DNA from: CAZUHB01 sp964620445
GTDB lineage: Bacteria; Planctomycetota; B15-G4; CAYZWU01
DNA length: 64,000 bases
Assembly (NCBI GenBank): GCA_964620445.1
Contig: CAZUHB010000006.1
Location: 62,001-126,000, forward strand
Direction: 5' to 3'
Part shown: positions 46,731 through 56,004 of the stretch, piece after piece
Layout of the letters: each line of letters begins with the position of its first letter
Numbering within the stretch: the stretch's first letter is position 1
The notes under the pieces: model-generated
The model's input: only the letters and a program-made list of their open reading frames with translations
The model's database searches: none
Told to the model about the DNA's origin: nothing
Made by a program: the position numbers and the translations under genes

Positions 46731-49454
46731 ATGGTGGCGCAAAAGGGTACATCATTCCACGTCAGTTTCTTTCCTGTTCTCATGTTGGCCGGCCTGATCC
46801 TGGTCTGTTCGGCAGACGAGGTCCGGGCGCGCAAGAACTTGCGCTCCGCGTTCTTCGACGTTTATCCCGCCGCGGTCGGCACGACGATCGACACGGTGCC
46901 GAGCCATGTGGATCATTGCGGCCTCTGCCACTACGACTTCGCCGGGGGGGGCACGCGCAATTCCTACGGCCTGGCTCTGGAAGCGATCCTGAACGATTTT
47001 CCGAGCAATCCGAACGGACGGCGCAGCGCGGTCCAGTCGATCGAGAACGACGATGCGGACAGCGACGGGTTCAGCAACCTGATCGAGGTGACCGACACGG
47101 TCAACTTCGACAACACTCCCACCTTCCCCGGACTCGTGCCGGCGAACGTGAACAACGTGATCAATGTCGATCCGGCCGACATCCAGCACAACCTCATTCC
47201 CGGGGTGGGCGAAGACAACACGCCGCCCGACGTGATCGTGCTCGTTCCCAACGGGGGCGAGGTCTACACGGCCAACACGGGAGTGACGGTGCAGTGGTTC
47301 GCGGCGGACGACAGCGGCATCGCGGGGATCGACCTCTATCTCTCCGACGACAACGGGGCCACATTCAGGCCGGTCGCGATCGGCATCGCGAACACGGGGA
47401 CCCATACCTGGTTCCCCGCCAACCGGCCCACCGCGGACGCGGTCTATCGCGTGTACGCCACCGACAATGCCTTCAATGTCGCCCACGATGACAGCGACGG
47501 CCTGTTCGGAATCGTGTCGCCCCAGGGCGGGCGCGTGCCCACGACGTTGCGCGATTTCGACATGCCGGGCAGCCAGCCCTTCGAGTCGGGGATCCTCAAT
47601 CCTCCCGAGGCGTGCGAGGTCTGCCACGGAGGATACGATCAGAACGTGGAACCCCACTTCAACTGGCAGGGGAGCATGATGGCCCAGGCATCGATCGACC
47701 TGCTCTTCGAGGCGAACATGACGATCGGCAACCAGGACGCGCCCGATTCGGGCGACCTCTGCCTGCGGTGCCACCTGCCGCGCGGTTGGCTCCAGGGACG
47801 ATCGGTGCCCACCGACGGGAGCCAGATGCTCGAGACCGACGAGATCGGCGTGGCGTGCGACTTCTGCCATCGTCTCGTCGACCTGATCTACGACCCTTCC
47901 GAAAACCCGCCCGAGGATCAGGATATCCTCGCGGGACTCAGCTTTCCGGGGAGCGAATTCGGAAACGGCATGGCGGTGATCGATCCCACGGGCGCGAGGC
48001 GCGGGCCCTTTGTCGATGCGTCGAGCGGACACCCGGTTCTTGTCTCCCCCTTCCACCGGGAAGCAGCGCTCTGCGGGACCTGTCATGACGTGAGCAACAC
48101 CGCTTTCGAGAAGGACGGCCTCGGCAACTACGTTCCCAATGCGTTCGACACCACGGCCGATGATTTTTCCGCGCACACCTTGTTGCCCGTGGAGCGCACC
48201 TACAGCGAGTGGTTCTACAGCGAGTACAATACGCCGGGCGGGGTCTACGCGCCCCAGTTCGGCGGCAATCTCGACTACGTGGCCACTTGCCAGGATTGCC
48301 ACATGCGCGATGTGACCGGACAGGGCTCCGACTACGGCGATCCGCCGGTGCGCGACGATCTTCCCCTTCACGACATCACCGGCGGCAGCACCTGGTTGCC
48401 CGGCTTGCTCCCCATCCTCTACCCTGACAAGGTCGATGAAACCGCTCTCCTCGCCGGTATCGACCGCGCCCGCTACATGCTCCAGAACGCGGCCACGGTC
48501 GCACTCGACCAGGACGGTTCCTACCTCGAGGTGACGGTGACCAACGAGACGGGCCACAAGCTGCCCACCGGATACCCGGAGGGCCGACGCCTCTGGATCA
48601 ACGTCAAGTTCTTCGACGCGAACCAGACGCTCATTAACGAGTCGGGTGCCTACGATCCGTCGACCGGAGTTCTGAGTCACGATCCCGAGATCAAGATCTA
48701 CGAGATCAAGCCGGGGCTCGACGAGGATCTGGCCGGCTTGCTCGGTCTGCCCTCGGGGCCTTCGTTCCACTTTGTGCTCAACAACAAGGTCTTCAAGGAC
48801 AACCGTATTCCGCCGCGCGGTTTCACCAATGCCAACTATGCGGCCTTCGGCGGGTCACCGGTGGAAGCGACTTTTGGCGACGGCCAGCACTGGGACGAGA
48901 CGGCCTACGACATTCCTTCAGGTGCGGCGTCGGCGGAAGTCACGCTCTACTACCAGAGCACGAGCAAGGAGTTCATCGAGTTCCTCCGCGACGAGAATAC
49001 GACCAACACTCTGGGCCAGGAGATGTACGACCTGTGGAACGACTACGGCAAGTGCCCGCCCGAGGTGATGTGGACCGGAACGATCCAGATCGAGGCCAAC
49101 GACCCGGAGCCCGACATCAAGATCGACGGGCAGGACGGGCCGCTGACCATTCCGTCGACGCAGGCTGTGAACATGACGATCCACCTCGATCCGGGCGATC
49201 AGTCGGGCGTGGACCATGACTGGTGGATCGTTGCCGAGAAAGCGGGAGGCAGCACATTTTCCTGGGTCTATCCGGGCAACTGGAACCTGGGAGTCAAGCG
49301 GGCCTATGCGGGACCGCTCTTCTCGATTTCGAGCTACACGATCCACGACGGGACCATTCCGGCCGGCACGTGGACGATCACCTTTGCGGTGGACGCTCTG
49401 GACAATGTCTACCAGGCCACCTATTCTGATGGGATCGAGGTGACGATTACCTGA
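46731..49454 (+). CDS. Secreted hexahaem cytochrome c with C-terminal module
   Basis: Exported multihaem protein of 907 residues, ATG start directly after a strong GAGGAGGAGG (an earlier in-frame ATG at 46551 is ignored). A signal peptide (FFPVLMLAGLILVCSA) is present. Six CxxCH haem sites are visible in order: CGLCH, CEVCH, CLRCH, CDFCH, CGTCH and CQDCH. Between the first and second lies an Ig-like region (PNGGEVYTANTGVTVQWFAADD). After the haems a beta-rich domain is followed by the same ~115-residue module as on the two C25 proteins (PDIKIDGQDG to GIEVTIT). It is likely to be an electron-transfer or oxidoreductase protein of the periplasm or cell surface; the partner and substrate are unknown. 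Confidence 0.85.
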   Translation: MVAQKGTSFHVSFFPVLMLAGLILVCSADEVRARKNLRSAFFDVYPAAVGTTIDTVPSHVDHCGLCHYDFAGGGTRNSYGLALEAILNDFPSNPNGRRSAVQSIENDDADSDGFSNLIEVTDTVNFDNTPTFPGLVPANVNNVINVDPADIQHNLIPGVGEDNTPPDVIVLVPNGGEVYTANTGVTVQWFAADDSGIAGIDLYLSDDNGATFRPVAIGIANTGTHTWFPANRPTADAVYRVYATDNAFNVAHDDSDGLFGIVSPQGGRVPTTLRDFDMPGSQPFESGILNPPEACEVCHGGYDQNVEPHFNWQGSMMAQASIDLLFEANMTIGNQDAPDSGDLCLRCHLPRGWLQGRSVPTDGSQMLETDEIGVACDFCHRLVDLIYDPSENPPEDQDILAGLSFPGSEFGNGMAVIDPTGARRGPFVDASSGHPVLVSPFHREAALCGTCHDVSNTAFEKDGLGNYVPNAFDTTADDFSAHTLLPVERTYSEWFYSEYNTPGGVYAPQFGGNLDYVATCQDCHMRDVTGQGSDYGDPPVRDDLPLHDITGGSTWLPGLLPILYPDKVDETALLAGIDRARYMLQNAATVALDQDGSYLEVTVTNETGHKLPTGYPEGRRLWINVKFFDANQTLINESGAYDPSTGVLSHDPEIKIYEIKPGLDEDLAGLLGLPSGPSFHFVLNNKVFKDNRIPPRGFTNANYAAFGGSPVEATFGDGQHWDETAYDIPSGAASAEVTLYYQSTSKEFIEFLRDENTTNTLGQEMYDLWNDYGKCPPEVMWTGTIQIEANDPEPDIKIDGQDGPLTIPSTQAVNMTIHLDPGDQSGVDHDWWIVAEKAGGSTFSWVYPGNWNLGVKRAYAGPLFSISSYTIHDGTIPAGTWTITFAVDALDNVYQATYSDGIEVTIT

Positions 49455-49485
49455 TCGATCGGAATTCTTGACCGTCTGGCGAGGA

Positions 49486-51444
49486 ATGAAAGCGAACCGC
49501 ACGTTCCTGATCTCCTGTGCCGTGCTCGTTCTGATGAGCGCGGCGCCCCGCCTTCACGCGGTCCACGAGGTGGTTTGCGTCGAGAGAGCGCCAGGTAGCG
49601 ATCGCGTCACGCTCGAGAAGCTCATCGCCTCTTTCGGTTACAACGTTCGCAATCCGATCGCCGAGATCGAATCGGGCTCCTTCCGGCTGAAAGGAAGGAG
49701 TATCCTGGTTCTCGCCGCGCGCGTCACATCCGATCCCCTGGTCGGCAAGTTTCTCGAGGGAGAGCGCGACACGCTGCAGCGGTTCGTGCGCCAGGGAGGG
49801 TGCGTGGTCGTCTTTGCCCAGGACGGCGGCGACGCATTCAGCGAGAACTGGCTCGTCCCCGGCATGCAGCTGCTGCGCGGCGGTCAGAGAACGGAACGTC
49901 TCGATTTCGTCGACAGGGAGCACCCTCTCTTCTCGAGTCCCTGCGCCATCTCCCACAGGCGGCTCAATCGGAACTGGACGCACAGGGCGCTTTCGGCCGA
50001 GTCATTCCGGCTCGCCCTGCGGGCGCGCATCGTGGCGGCGCAAGAGAGCGACGGCCGCAATCCCTGGTGCGTGGAGTTCGGCTGGGGCCAGGGCCGCGCC
50101 ATCTTCTTCGCCTGCGAACCCCTGTTCTCCAGGGACAGCCCCGCCGAAGCGCGGAGGATCGCGCGCGATCTCGTGGAGAACGCCCTCGCCTACGCCGTCC
50201 GGGTCGTCCGGGGCTCTCCCGCTCCCCTGCCCGATCATGCCGTGGTCGTGGAGGCCTCTTCTGGAAACAAGCCGCGCTCCTGGGTCGACTCGAAAATGGC
50301 CGAAATCGCATTCGAGGCCGAGGTCAACGCTTCTGTCGACCGCGGGGTGGCCTACCTTCTCGACCACCAGCGCGACAATGGCTGCCTGGGCCGGCGCGAC
50401 CGCTACGAGGTCGGCAGATCGGCTCTCGGCATGGTGGCGCTTCTCGGAACGGGCGTGAGCAAACACAAGGAGTCCATCAAGAAGGGGATCGACTACCTCG
50501 TCGGCCACCAGTCGACAGCCACACTGCAGAATCTGGTCACCTACGAGGTCGCCCTGGTCATGATGGCGCTCGATGCCTACGCGGCACCGCTGTTCGAGCG
50601 CTTCGAACTCGAAAAGCTCCCTCCCGAGAAGAGGGAGTCCTTCCAGTTCGTGCGCACCATCAGCGACGGGCAGCGCGCCGTCATGACCCGTTGCGTCGAC
50701 TGGCTCGTGAAGTCGCAGCTCGAAAGCGGTTACTGGTCCTACTCGCTCGACGGTCGCCACGGATCGGGCGACCTGTCGAACACCCAGTTCGCCATCCTGG
50801 GGCTCCGCGCCGCGTCGCGCTGCGGCGTCGACGTGCCCGCCGGGACGTGGGTCAAGGCGATCGACGCTCTCCTCCGGAGCCAGGCGACCTCGGGAGAAAA
50901 GGTGAACGTCCCCGAGATCAAGAGCCCGGGCGCCCGAACGAGCAAGCCTTCCTACTATGTTTTTCAGGCCAGGGCGCGGCCGTGGGGCTACAGGTGCAAC
51001 TCCAGTCCCCCGAACTGGGGACCCGCGATGATGCGCCAGACCGAGGCCTCGGGAAGCCGCACCGCCATGGGAATCTCGAGCCTGCTCATCGCTCACGAGG
51101 GCCTGGCCCTGATCTCGAAACAGAAGGCGGGACGATCGGAAACAGACCTGCGCAAGGCCGTGCGCGACGGGATCGGCTGGCTCTGGATCAACTGGTCGGT
51201 GGCGCAGAATCCGGGAATGGACTCGGCCCACCATCTCTACTATCTCTACGCGCTCGAGCGCGTGGGGGTTCTGGCAGGCAAGAGATTCCTCGGCGACCGC
51301 GACTGGTATCGCGAGGGAGCCGCGTACCTCCTCGGCGTGCAGTCGGGATCGGGCGACTGGGGAGACGGCGTGATCGACACCTGCTTCGCGCTCCTCTTCC
51401 TAAAACGGTCCACTCCGCCGCCGGTAATCACCCCGGGCGGCTGA
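49486..51444 (+). CDS. Secreted alpha/alpha-toroid protein (terpenoid-cyclase/prenyltransferase-like repeats)
   Basis: 652 residues from the ATG at 49486, which gives a good signal peptide (TFLISCAVLVLMSAAPRLHA); a TTG at 49468 is in frame. The N-terminal ~200 residues resemble a secreted DUF4159-like or glutamine-amidotransferase-like fold (FVRQGGCVVVFAQDGGDAFSENW), though I am not certain. The C-terminal part has repeated alpha/alpha-toroid segments (VAYLLDHQRDNGCLGRRDR; WLVKSQLESGYWSYSL; YLLGVQSGSGDWGDG) with the QxxxGxW-type QW motif. Such proteins occur in Planctomycetes-type genomes. It follows the hexahaem cytochrome by 31 bases, suggesting one transcript. Function unknown. Confidence 0.68.
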   Translation: MKANRTFLISCAVLVLMSAAPRLHAVHEVVCVERAPGSDRVTLEKLIASFGYNVRNPIAEIESGSFRLKGRSILVLAARVTSDPLVGKFLEGERDTLQRFVRQGGCVVVFAQDGGDAFSENWLVPGMQLLRGGQRTERLDFVDREHPLFSSPCAISHRRLNRNWTHRALSAESFRLALRARIVAAQESDGRNPWCVEFGWGQGRAIFFACEPLFSRDSPAEARRIARDLVENALAYAVRVVRGSPAPLPDHAVVVEASSGNKPRSWVDSKMAEIAFEAEVNASVDRGVAYLLDHQRDNGCLGRRDRYEVGRSALGMVALLGTGVSKHKESIKKGIDYLVGHQSTATLQNLVTYEVALVMMALDAYAAPLFERFELEKLPPEKRESFQFVRTISDGQRAVMTRCVDWLVKSQLESGYWSYSLDGRHGSGDLSNTQFAILGLRAASRCGVDVPAGTWVKAIDALLRSQATSGEKVNVPEIKSPGARTSKPSYYVFQARARPWGYRCNSSPPNWGPAMMRQTEASGSRTAMGISSLLIAHEGLALISKQKAGRSETDLRKAVRDGIGWLWINWSVAQNPGMDSAHHLYYLYALERVGVLAGKRFLGDRDWYREGAAYLLGVQSGSGDWGDGVIDTCFALLFLKRSTPPPVITPGG

Positions 51445-51468
51445 TCCCTTTGATGGTAGAATGGAGCC

Positions 51469-52506
51469 ATGAAACAACAGTTCTCCATCGGCGTCGACAG
51501 CTACACTCTCGGACCTCTTGGTCTCTCTCCGGACGGGGTGCTCGAGTGGGCCGCGGCGCATGGCGCCGAGGGCGTGCAGTTCTCGGGCGGCGAACTTCCC
51601 GGCGGCCTGGACGATGAGCGTTCCTATCTTCGCGACCTTGCACACCGCGCCCGCGACCGGGGGCTCTACCTCGAATGGGGCGGCGGCCAGCACATCCCCT
51701 TCGACATGGAGACGTGGCAGCCGCGCGATACCGGTCCGGTCAACCGGAAAGCCGCCGAGCGCGCGTCGATCCTCGGCACCCCGGTGATCCGCTCCTGCTC
51801 GGGCGGCCTGATGCGCTGGACCGATACGGCTCCGCCCACCGAAACCCTGCTCCGCGCCGCGGCGCGGAGCCTCGCACCCCAGATGTCGATGCTGGCCGAT
51901 TTCGGTGTGACGCTCGCCATCGAGCTCCACTTCGAGTTCACCACCTTCGAACTGCTCCGGCTCTTCGACATGTGCGGCGCACAACCCGGTGGGAATCTCG
52001 GCATCTGCCTCGACACGATGAACCTGCTCACCATGCTCGAGGATCCGGTCGCGGCCACGGAGCGGATCCTCCCCTGGGTGGTGGCCACGCACGTGAAGGA
52101 CGGCGGCCTCCTCCTCGACGACGAGGGCTTTTGTTCCTTCCCCTGCGCGGTCGGAGAGGGAGTGATCGATCTGGGCGCCATCTTCGCCCTGCTCGTATCG
52201 CTCGGCCGGCCGATCAATCTCTCCCTGGAGGACCATGGCGGCTCGTTCCGACTGCCGATCTTCGACACCGATTTTCTGGAGCGTTTTCCCGATCTCTCCC
52301 CGGCAGAACTGGTCTGCCTGCTCCGCCTGGCACGGGCCACCCGGAACCGTGCCCAGAACGGGCGCCTGGCGCCGACCGATCGGCGCCTAGCGCCGACCGA
52401 TCGCGCCGACTGGCCTGGCCATTGCGAATCGCGCGCAATAAATGGTATAGAGGGGATCAGGCGCATCGTGTCGGGTTTGCCGGAGCGGCCAGCAAACCGC
52501 TCTTAG
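51469..52506 (+). CDS. Sugar phosphate isomerase/epimerase family protein (AP endonuclease 2-like TIM barrel)
   Basis: 345 residues, ATG start with a purine-rich stretch upstream. It has an Xyl isomerase-like TIM barrel with GVDSYTLGPLGLSPDGVLEWAA, HIPFDMETWQPRD and the acidic metal ligands in LAIELHFEFTTFELLRLFDMCG, GICLDTMNLLTMLEDP and THVKDGGL, as in IolE/EcxA-type isomerases. A C-terminal tail of about 40 residues contains a 21-bp tandem repeat and is probably not part of the catalytic fold. It is the first gene of a dense set through 61654. Substrate unknown. Confidence 0.8.
   Translation: MKQQFSIGVDSYTLGPLGLSPDGVLEWAAAHGAEGVQFSGGELPGGLDDERSYLRDLAHRARDRGLYLEWGGGQHIPFDMETWQPRDTGPVNRKAAERASILGTPVIRSCSGGLMRWTDTAPPTETLLRAAARSLAPQMSMLADFGVTLAIELHFEFTTFELLRLFDMCGAQPGGNLGICLDTMNLLTMLEDPVAATERILPWVVATHVKDGGLLLDDEGFCSFPCAVGEGVIDLGAIFALLVSLGRPINLSLEDHGGSFRLPIFDTDFLERFPDLSPAELVCLLRLARATRNRAQNGRLAPTDRRLAPTDRADWPGHCESRAINGIEGIRRIVSGLPERPANRS
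52361..52402 (+). repeat. 21-bp tandem duplication in the isomerase tail
   Basis: Two copies of GGCGCCTGGCGCCGACCGATC (52361-52381 and 52382-52402) differ by a single base (G to A at 52389). Within the isomerase frame they read RLAPTDR twice. Each unit contains an internal GGCGCC palindrome. It lies near the 3' end of the gene. Confidence 0.85.
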
Positions 52507-52529
52507 TACCGGCGCAGACGGGGTGTTCC

Positions 52530-53915
52530 ATGTCGCTGCACGAACGATTCGATTATACCGATTCCGAGGCGCTGCTCTCGAAGAGCGCCAGTCTCGGCGT
52601 GGAGATCCCCTTCAGTCGCGACCTGTCGATCCTTTTCGACGATGTCGAGCTCGCCGGCCGGAGGGCGCCCAATCGTTTCTGTATCCATCCGATGGAGGGC
52701 TGCGACGCGACCGGGGACGGCGCTCCCACCGATCTGACCTTCCGCCGTTACGAGCGATACGGCCGCGGCGGGAGCGGACTGATCTGGTTCGAGGCCACGG
52801 CCGTCACCGGATCGGGGCGTTCGAGTCCGAGACAGCTCCTCCTTTGCGACCGCACGGCCGGCGCATTCGGCCGCCTCGCCGACGCCACCCGCAACGCGGC
52901 GCGCGCGTCGATGGGCGCCGGCCACGAACCGGTCCTCATCGTGCAGCTCACCCATCCGGGCCGTTTCTGCCGGCCCGACGGAACGCCGCGGCCCATGCTC
53001 GTCCGGCGCAATCCGGTGATCGATCCGCTCCAGGGCATCGACGGGGATCATCCCCTTCTGGCCGATGACGCGATCGACAGGCTGCAGGAGGAATTCGAGG
53101 CCGCAGCCCGTCTCGCCGCCCGCGCCGGTTTCGACGGCGTCGATATCAAGGGGTGCCACGGCTACCTCGCCTCGGACCTTCTCGCAGGCTTCAACCGCGA
53201 GCGGAGCCGGTACGGCGGCTCCTTCGAGAACAGGGCCCGGTTCCTGCTCGAGACCGTCGGCCGCATCGGGCGCCGCGATCCGGGCCTGATCGTGACGAGC
53301 CGGATCAATGCCTTCGACGGCGTGGCCCATCCCCACGGATTCGGTGTCGGCCCGGCCGACGTTCGTGCCGGCGCGGCGGGCGGGGTGACGGAAGATCTGT
53401 CCGAGCCGGCCGAACTGCTGAAGAGACTGCATGCCCTCGGCGCGCCCCTGGCGAACGTTTCGATCGGGATTCCCTTTCTCAACAGCCATCTCGGGCGTCC
53501 CTTCGACCGGCCGCTCAAGGGAGCGCGCCTGCCCGAGGAGCATCCCCTCGCGGGCGTGGCGCGCCTCGTGCGCATCACGGGCGCCCTGCAGGAAGCCGTT
53601 CCCCGGTTACCGCTCGTCGGAACGGGCTACTCGTGGCTGCGCCAGTTCTTTCCCCACGTGGGCGCCGGGGCCGTCGCATCGGGCATGGCGGCGTTCGTGG
53701 GCGTCGGCCGGATCGCTTTTGCCTATCCTGATTTTGTGCGCGACCTCGGCGACTCGGGATCGCTCGATCCTGAAAAGGTCTGCGTGGGCTGTTCGTCGTG
53801 TTCGCAGATCATGCGCGCCGGCAATCGCACCGGTTGCGTGGTGCGCGACGCCGAGATATATGGTCCCGAGTATCGAAAAGGGCGGCGGAAGGAGGACAGG
53901 TCCGATGGCGATTAA
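52530..53915 (+). CDS. Old-yellow-enzyme-like NADH:flavin oxidoreductase with C-terminal FeS motif
   Basis: 461 residues from the ATG at 52530. It has an FMN-binding TIM barrel: PMEGCDATGDGAPTD is the flavin loop, LIVQLTHPGRF and FDGVDIKGCHGYLASDLLAGFNRERSRYGGSFENRARF are classic OYE motifs. The C-terminal end has C-VG-C-SS-C with a further Cys, indicating a 4Fe-4S cluster as in 2,4-dienoyl-CoA reductase, but it lacks the second pyridine-nucleotide domain of that enzyme. The next gene starts 11 bases before its stop, so it is coupled to the flavoprotein. The pair may form a two-component reductase for a sugar-derived substrate. Confidence 0.85.
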   Translation: MSLHERFDYTDSEALLSKSASLGVEIPFSRDLSILFDDVELAGRRAPNRFCIHPMEGCDATGDGAPTDLTFRRYERYGRGGSGLIWFEATAVTGSGRSSPRQLLLCDRTAGAFGRLADATRNAARASMGAGHEPVLIVQLTHPGRFCRPDGTPRPMLVRRNPVIDPLQGIDGDHPLLADDAIDRLQEEFEAAARLAARAGFDGVDIKGCHGYLASDLLAGFNRERSRYGGSFENRARFLLETVGRIGRRDPGLIVTSRINAFDGVAHPHGFGVGPADVRAGAAGGVTEDLSEPAELLKRLHALGAPLANVSIGIPFLNSHLGRPFDRPLKGARLPEEHPLAGVARLVRITGALQEAVPRLPLVGTGYSWLRQFFPHVGAGAVASGMAAFVGVGRIAFAYPDFVRDLGDSGSLDPEKVCVGCSSCSQIMRAGNRTGCVVRDAEIYGPEYRKGRRKEDRSDGD

Positions 53916-56004
53916 ACGTGAAGACATCAGTTTCGAGGGACGCCGCCTTCCGCTCTACTCGATGAACACACTCGTGATCGGGAGCGGCGCGGCCGGCCTG
54001 AACGCGGCCTTCCAGCTCTACGAACGGGGCCAGCGCGACGTGGCGATCGTGACCGAGCAGTGGGGGGGAGGTACGTCGTTCAACGCCGGTTCGGACAAGC
54101 AGACCTACTACAAGCTCTCCCTCGCCGGCGCGGAACCCGACTCGCCCCGCCAGATGGCGGTCGACCTCCACGCCGGGGGCTGCACCCACGGCGATGTGGC
54201 TCTGTGCGAGGCGCAGCATTCGGTGGAGGCCTTTTTCAACCTCATCCGCCTCGGCGTGCCCTTTCCCCACGACCGTTTTGGAGGTTACGTCGGGTACAAG
54301 ACCGATCACGATCCGCTCGGCCGCGGCACGTCGGCCGGTCCCTTCACGTCGCGCTTCATGGGCGAATATCTCGGTGCCGCCGTGTGCGACCGCGGGATCC
54401 CGATCCTCGACGACCACGTGGTGGTGGCGCTTCTCTGGAGCCGCGAGCAGGGCCAGAAGCGGGTGCGCGGCGCCGTGGCGATCGACAGGGGCGCCGTCGA
54501 CAGCGACACGGGCGGCATCGTGCTTCTCAACGCGAACAACATCATCCTCGCCACCGGCGGTCCGGGCGGGATGTACGCCGCCTCCGTCTATCCCCGGGGC
54601 CAGACCGGCTCGATCGGCCTGGCGCTCGCCATCGGCGCCAAAGCCCACAACCTGACGGAATCTCAATTCGGCATGGCGTCGACCCCCTTCCGGTGGAACG
54701 TGTCGGGCAGCTATCAGCAGGTCATTCCGCGCTACTTCTCCACCGATTCGCGCGGCGGCGATGCCCAGGATTTCTTGAACGAGTTCTTTCCCGACATGGC
54801 CGCAATGGCGAGCGCGATCTTCCGCAAGGGGTACGAGTGGCCCTTCGACGCGTCGCGCGTGCGCGGCCATGGATCGTCGCTCATAGACATACTCGTCTAC
54901 CGTGAAACCAAGCTGCGCGGCAGGCGCGTGCTTCTCGATTTCACACGGAATCCGGCCAAGGCTTTCGGATTGCAGGAGTTCTCTCTCGACCTCCTCGACA
55001 CCGAGGCGCGCGCCTATCTCGAGAAGTCGCGCGCCCTCCTCCCCCGTCCGATCGACAGGCTCGAGGCGATGAATCCCCAGGCGTCGGCGCTCTTCGCCAG
55101 CAGGGGGATCGATCTCGGCAAGGTACCGCTGGAGATCACGATCTGCGCCCAGCACAACAACGGCGGGCTGGTGGGCAACATCTGGTGGGAGTCGAACATC
55201 AAGCACCTCTTTCCGATCGGCGAGGTGAACGGAACGCACGGGGTCCAGCGCCCCGGAGGATCGGCCCTGAATTCCGGGCAGGTGGGCGCGTTGCGTGCGG
55301 CGATCTTCATCACCAAGCGATACACCGATCGCGCCATGGGCGCGGAAGATTTCCTTCAGCGGACCGCGTCGCAGGTGCTCGATTGTTTCGAATTCGTGGA
55401 CAGGGTCACGGGCCGCGACGAGGAGGGCGTGGCACCCGCCCTGGATCCGGCCGACACACCGCCGCCGGGCGTGGGGATCGGATCGGGCAGCCTCGGACTC
55501 CTGCCCGAAGACGTGATCGCCGCGATCCAGGGGACCATGTCGACCTGCGGCGCCCACATTCGAGATCCCGTTCTCGTGAACCGCGCCGTGGACACGGCGT
55601 GGGAGCTCAGGCAGAGGCTCGACAGCGATCTGCGCGTCACCGGCACAGACGCCGTGCCCGAGGCGTTCCGCGCCAGGGAGCTCTGCCTCACCCACGTCGT
55701 CTATCTCTCGGCGATCGAGGAGTACCTCGCCAGGGGCGGCCGGTCGCGGGGCGCGGCGCTCGTGCTCGATCCGCGCGGCGAGAAGGCCTGCGAGAAACTG
55801 GGCGACCGCTGGCGGTTCAGACTGGCCGAACCCGATGACGATGTGAACAGGAAGATCCTGGAAGTCCATCTCGACGGCAGCGGAAAGGTGGAGACCAACT
55901 GGGTCGACATCAGACCGATCCCCGACGACGAGGGTTGGTTCGAGACGGTGTGGGACGACTACGTGGAGGATCGAATCTACAAGGAGGAGGAACGAGGTGG
56001 CTGA
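53905..56004 (+). CDS. Fumarate-reductase-like FAD-dependent oxidoreductase
   Basis: 699 residues, ATG start behind AAGGAGG (53889-53895), overlapping the previous gene by 11 bases. It has an N-terminal FAD-binding fold VIGSGAAGLNAAFQLY and LATGGPGGMY, the usual ribose-binding second glycines, and HGVQRPGGSALNSGQVGALRAA near the C-terminal flavin contact. Overall similarity is to fumarate reductase/succinate dehydrogenase flavoproteins and L-aspartate oxidase, but no FeS or membrane subunit is encoded next to it. The electron partner is likely the FeS-containing OYE-like protein upstream. The SDR gene overlaps its end by 8 bases. Confidence 0.83.
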   Translation: MAIKREDISFEGRRLPLYSMNTLVIGSGAAGLNAAFQLYERGQRDVAIVTEQWGGGTSFNAGSDKQTYYKLSLAGAEPDSPRQMAVDLHAGGCTHGDVALCEAQHSVEAFFNLIRLGVPFPHDRFGGYVGYKTDHDPLGRGTSAGPFTSRFMGEYLGAAVCDRGIPILDDHVVVALLWSREQGQKRVRGAVAIDRGAVDSDTGGIVLLNANNIILATGGPGGMYAASVYPRGQTGSIGLALAIGAKAHNLTESQFGMASTPFRWNVSGSYQQVIPRYFSTDSRGGDAQDFLNEFFPDMAAMASAIFRKGYEWPFDASRVRGHGSSLIDILVYRETKLRGRRVLLDFTRNPAKAFGLQEFSLDLLDTEARAYLEKSRALLPRPIDRLEAMNPQASALFASRGIDLGKVPLEITICAQHNNGGLVGNIWWESNIKHLFPIGEVNGTHGVQRPGGSALNSGQVGALRAAIFITKRYTDRAMGAEDFLQRTASQVLDCFEFVDRVTGRDEEGVAPALDPADTPPPGVGIGSGSLGLLPEDVIAAIQGTMSTCGAHIRDPVLVNRAVDTAWELRQRLDSDLRVTGTDAVPEAFRARELCLTHVVYLSAIEEYLARGGRSRGAALVLDPRGEKACEKLGDRWRFRLAEPDDDVNRKILEVHLDGSGKVETNWVDIRPIPDDEGWFETVWDDYVEDRIYKEEERGG

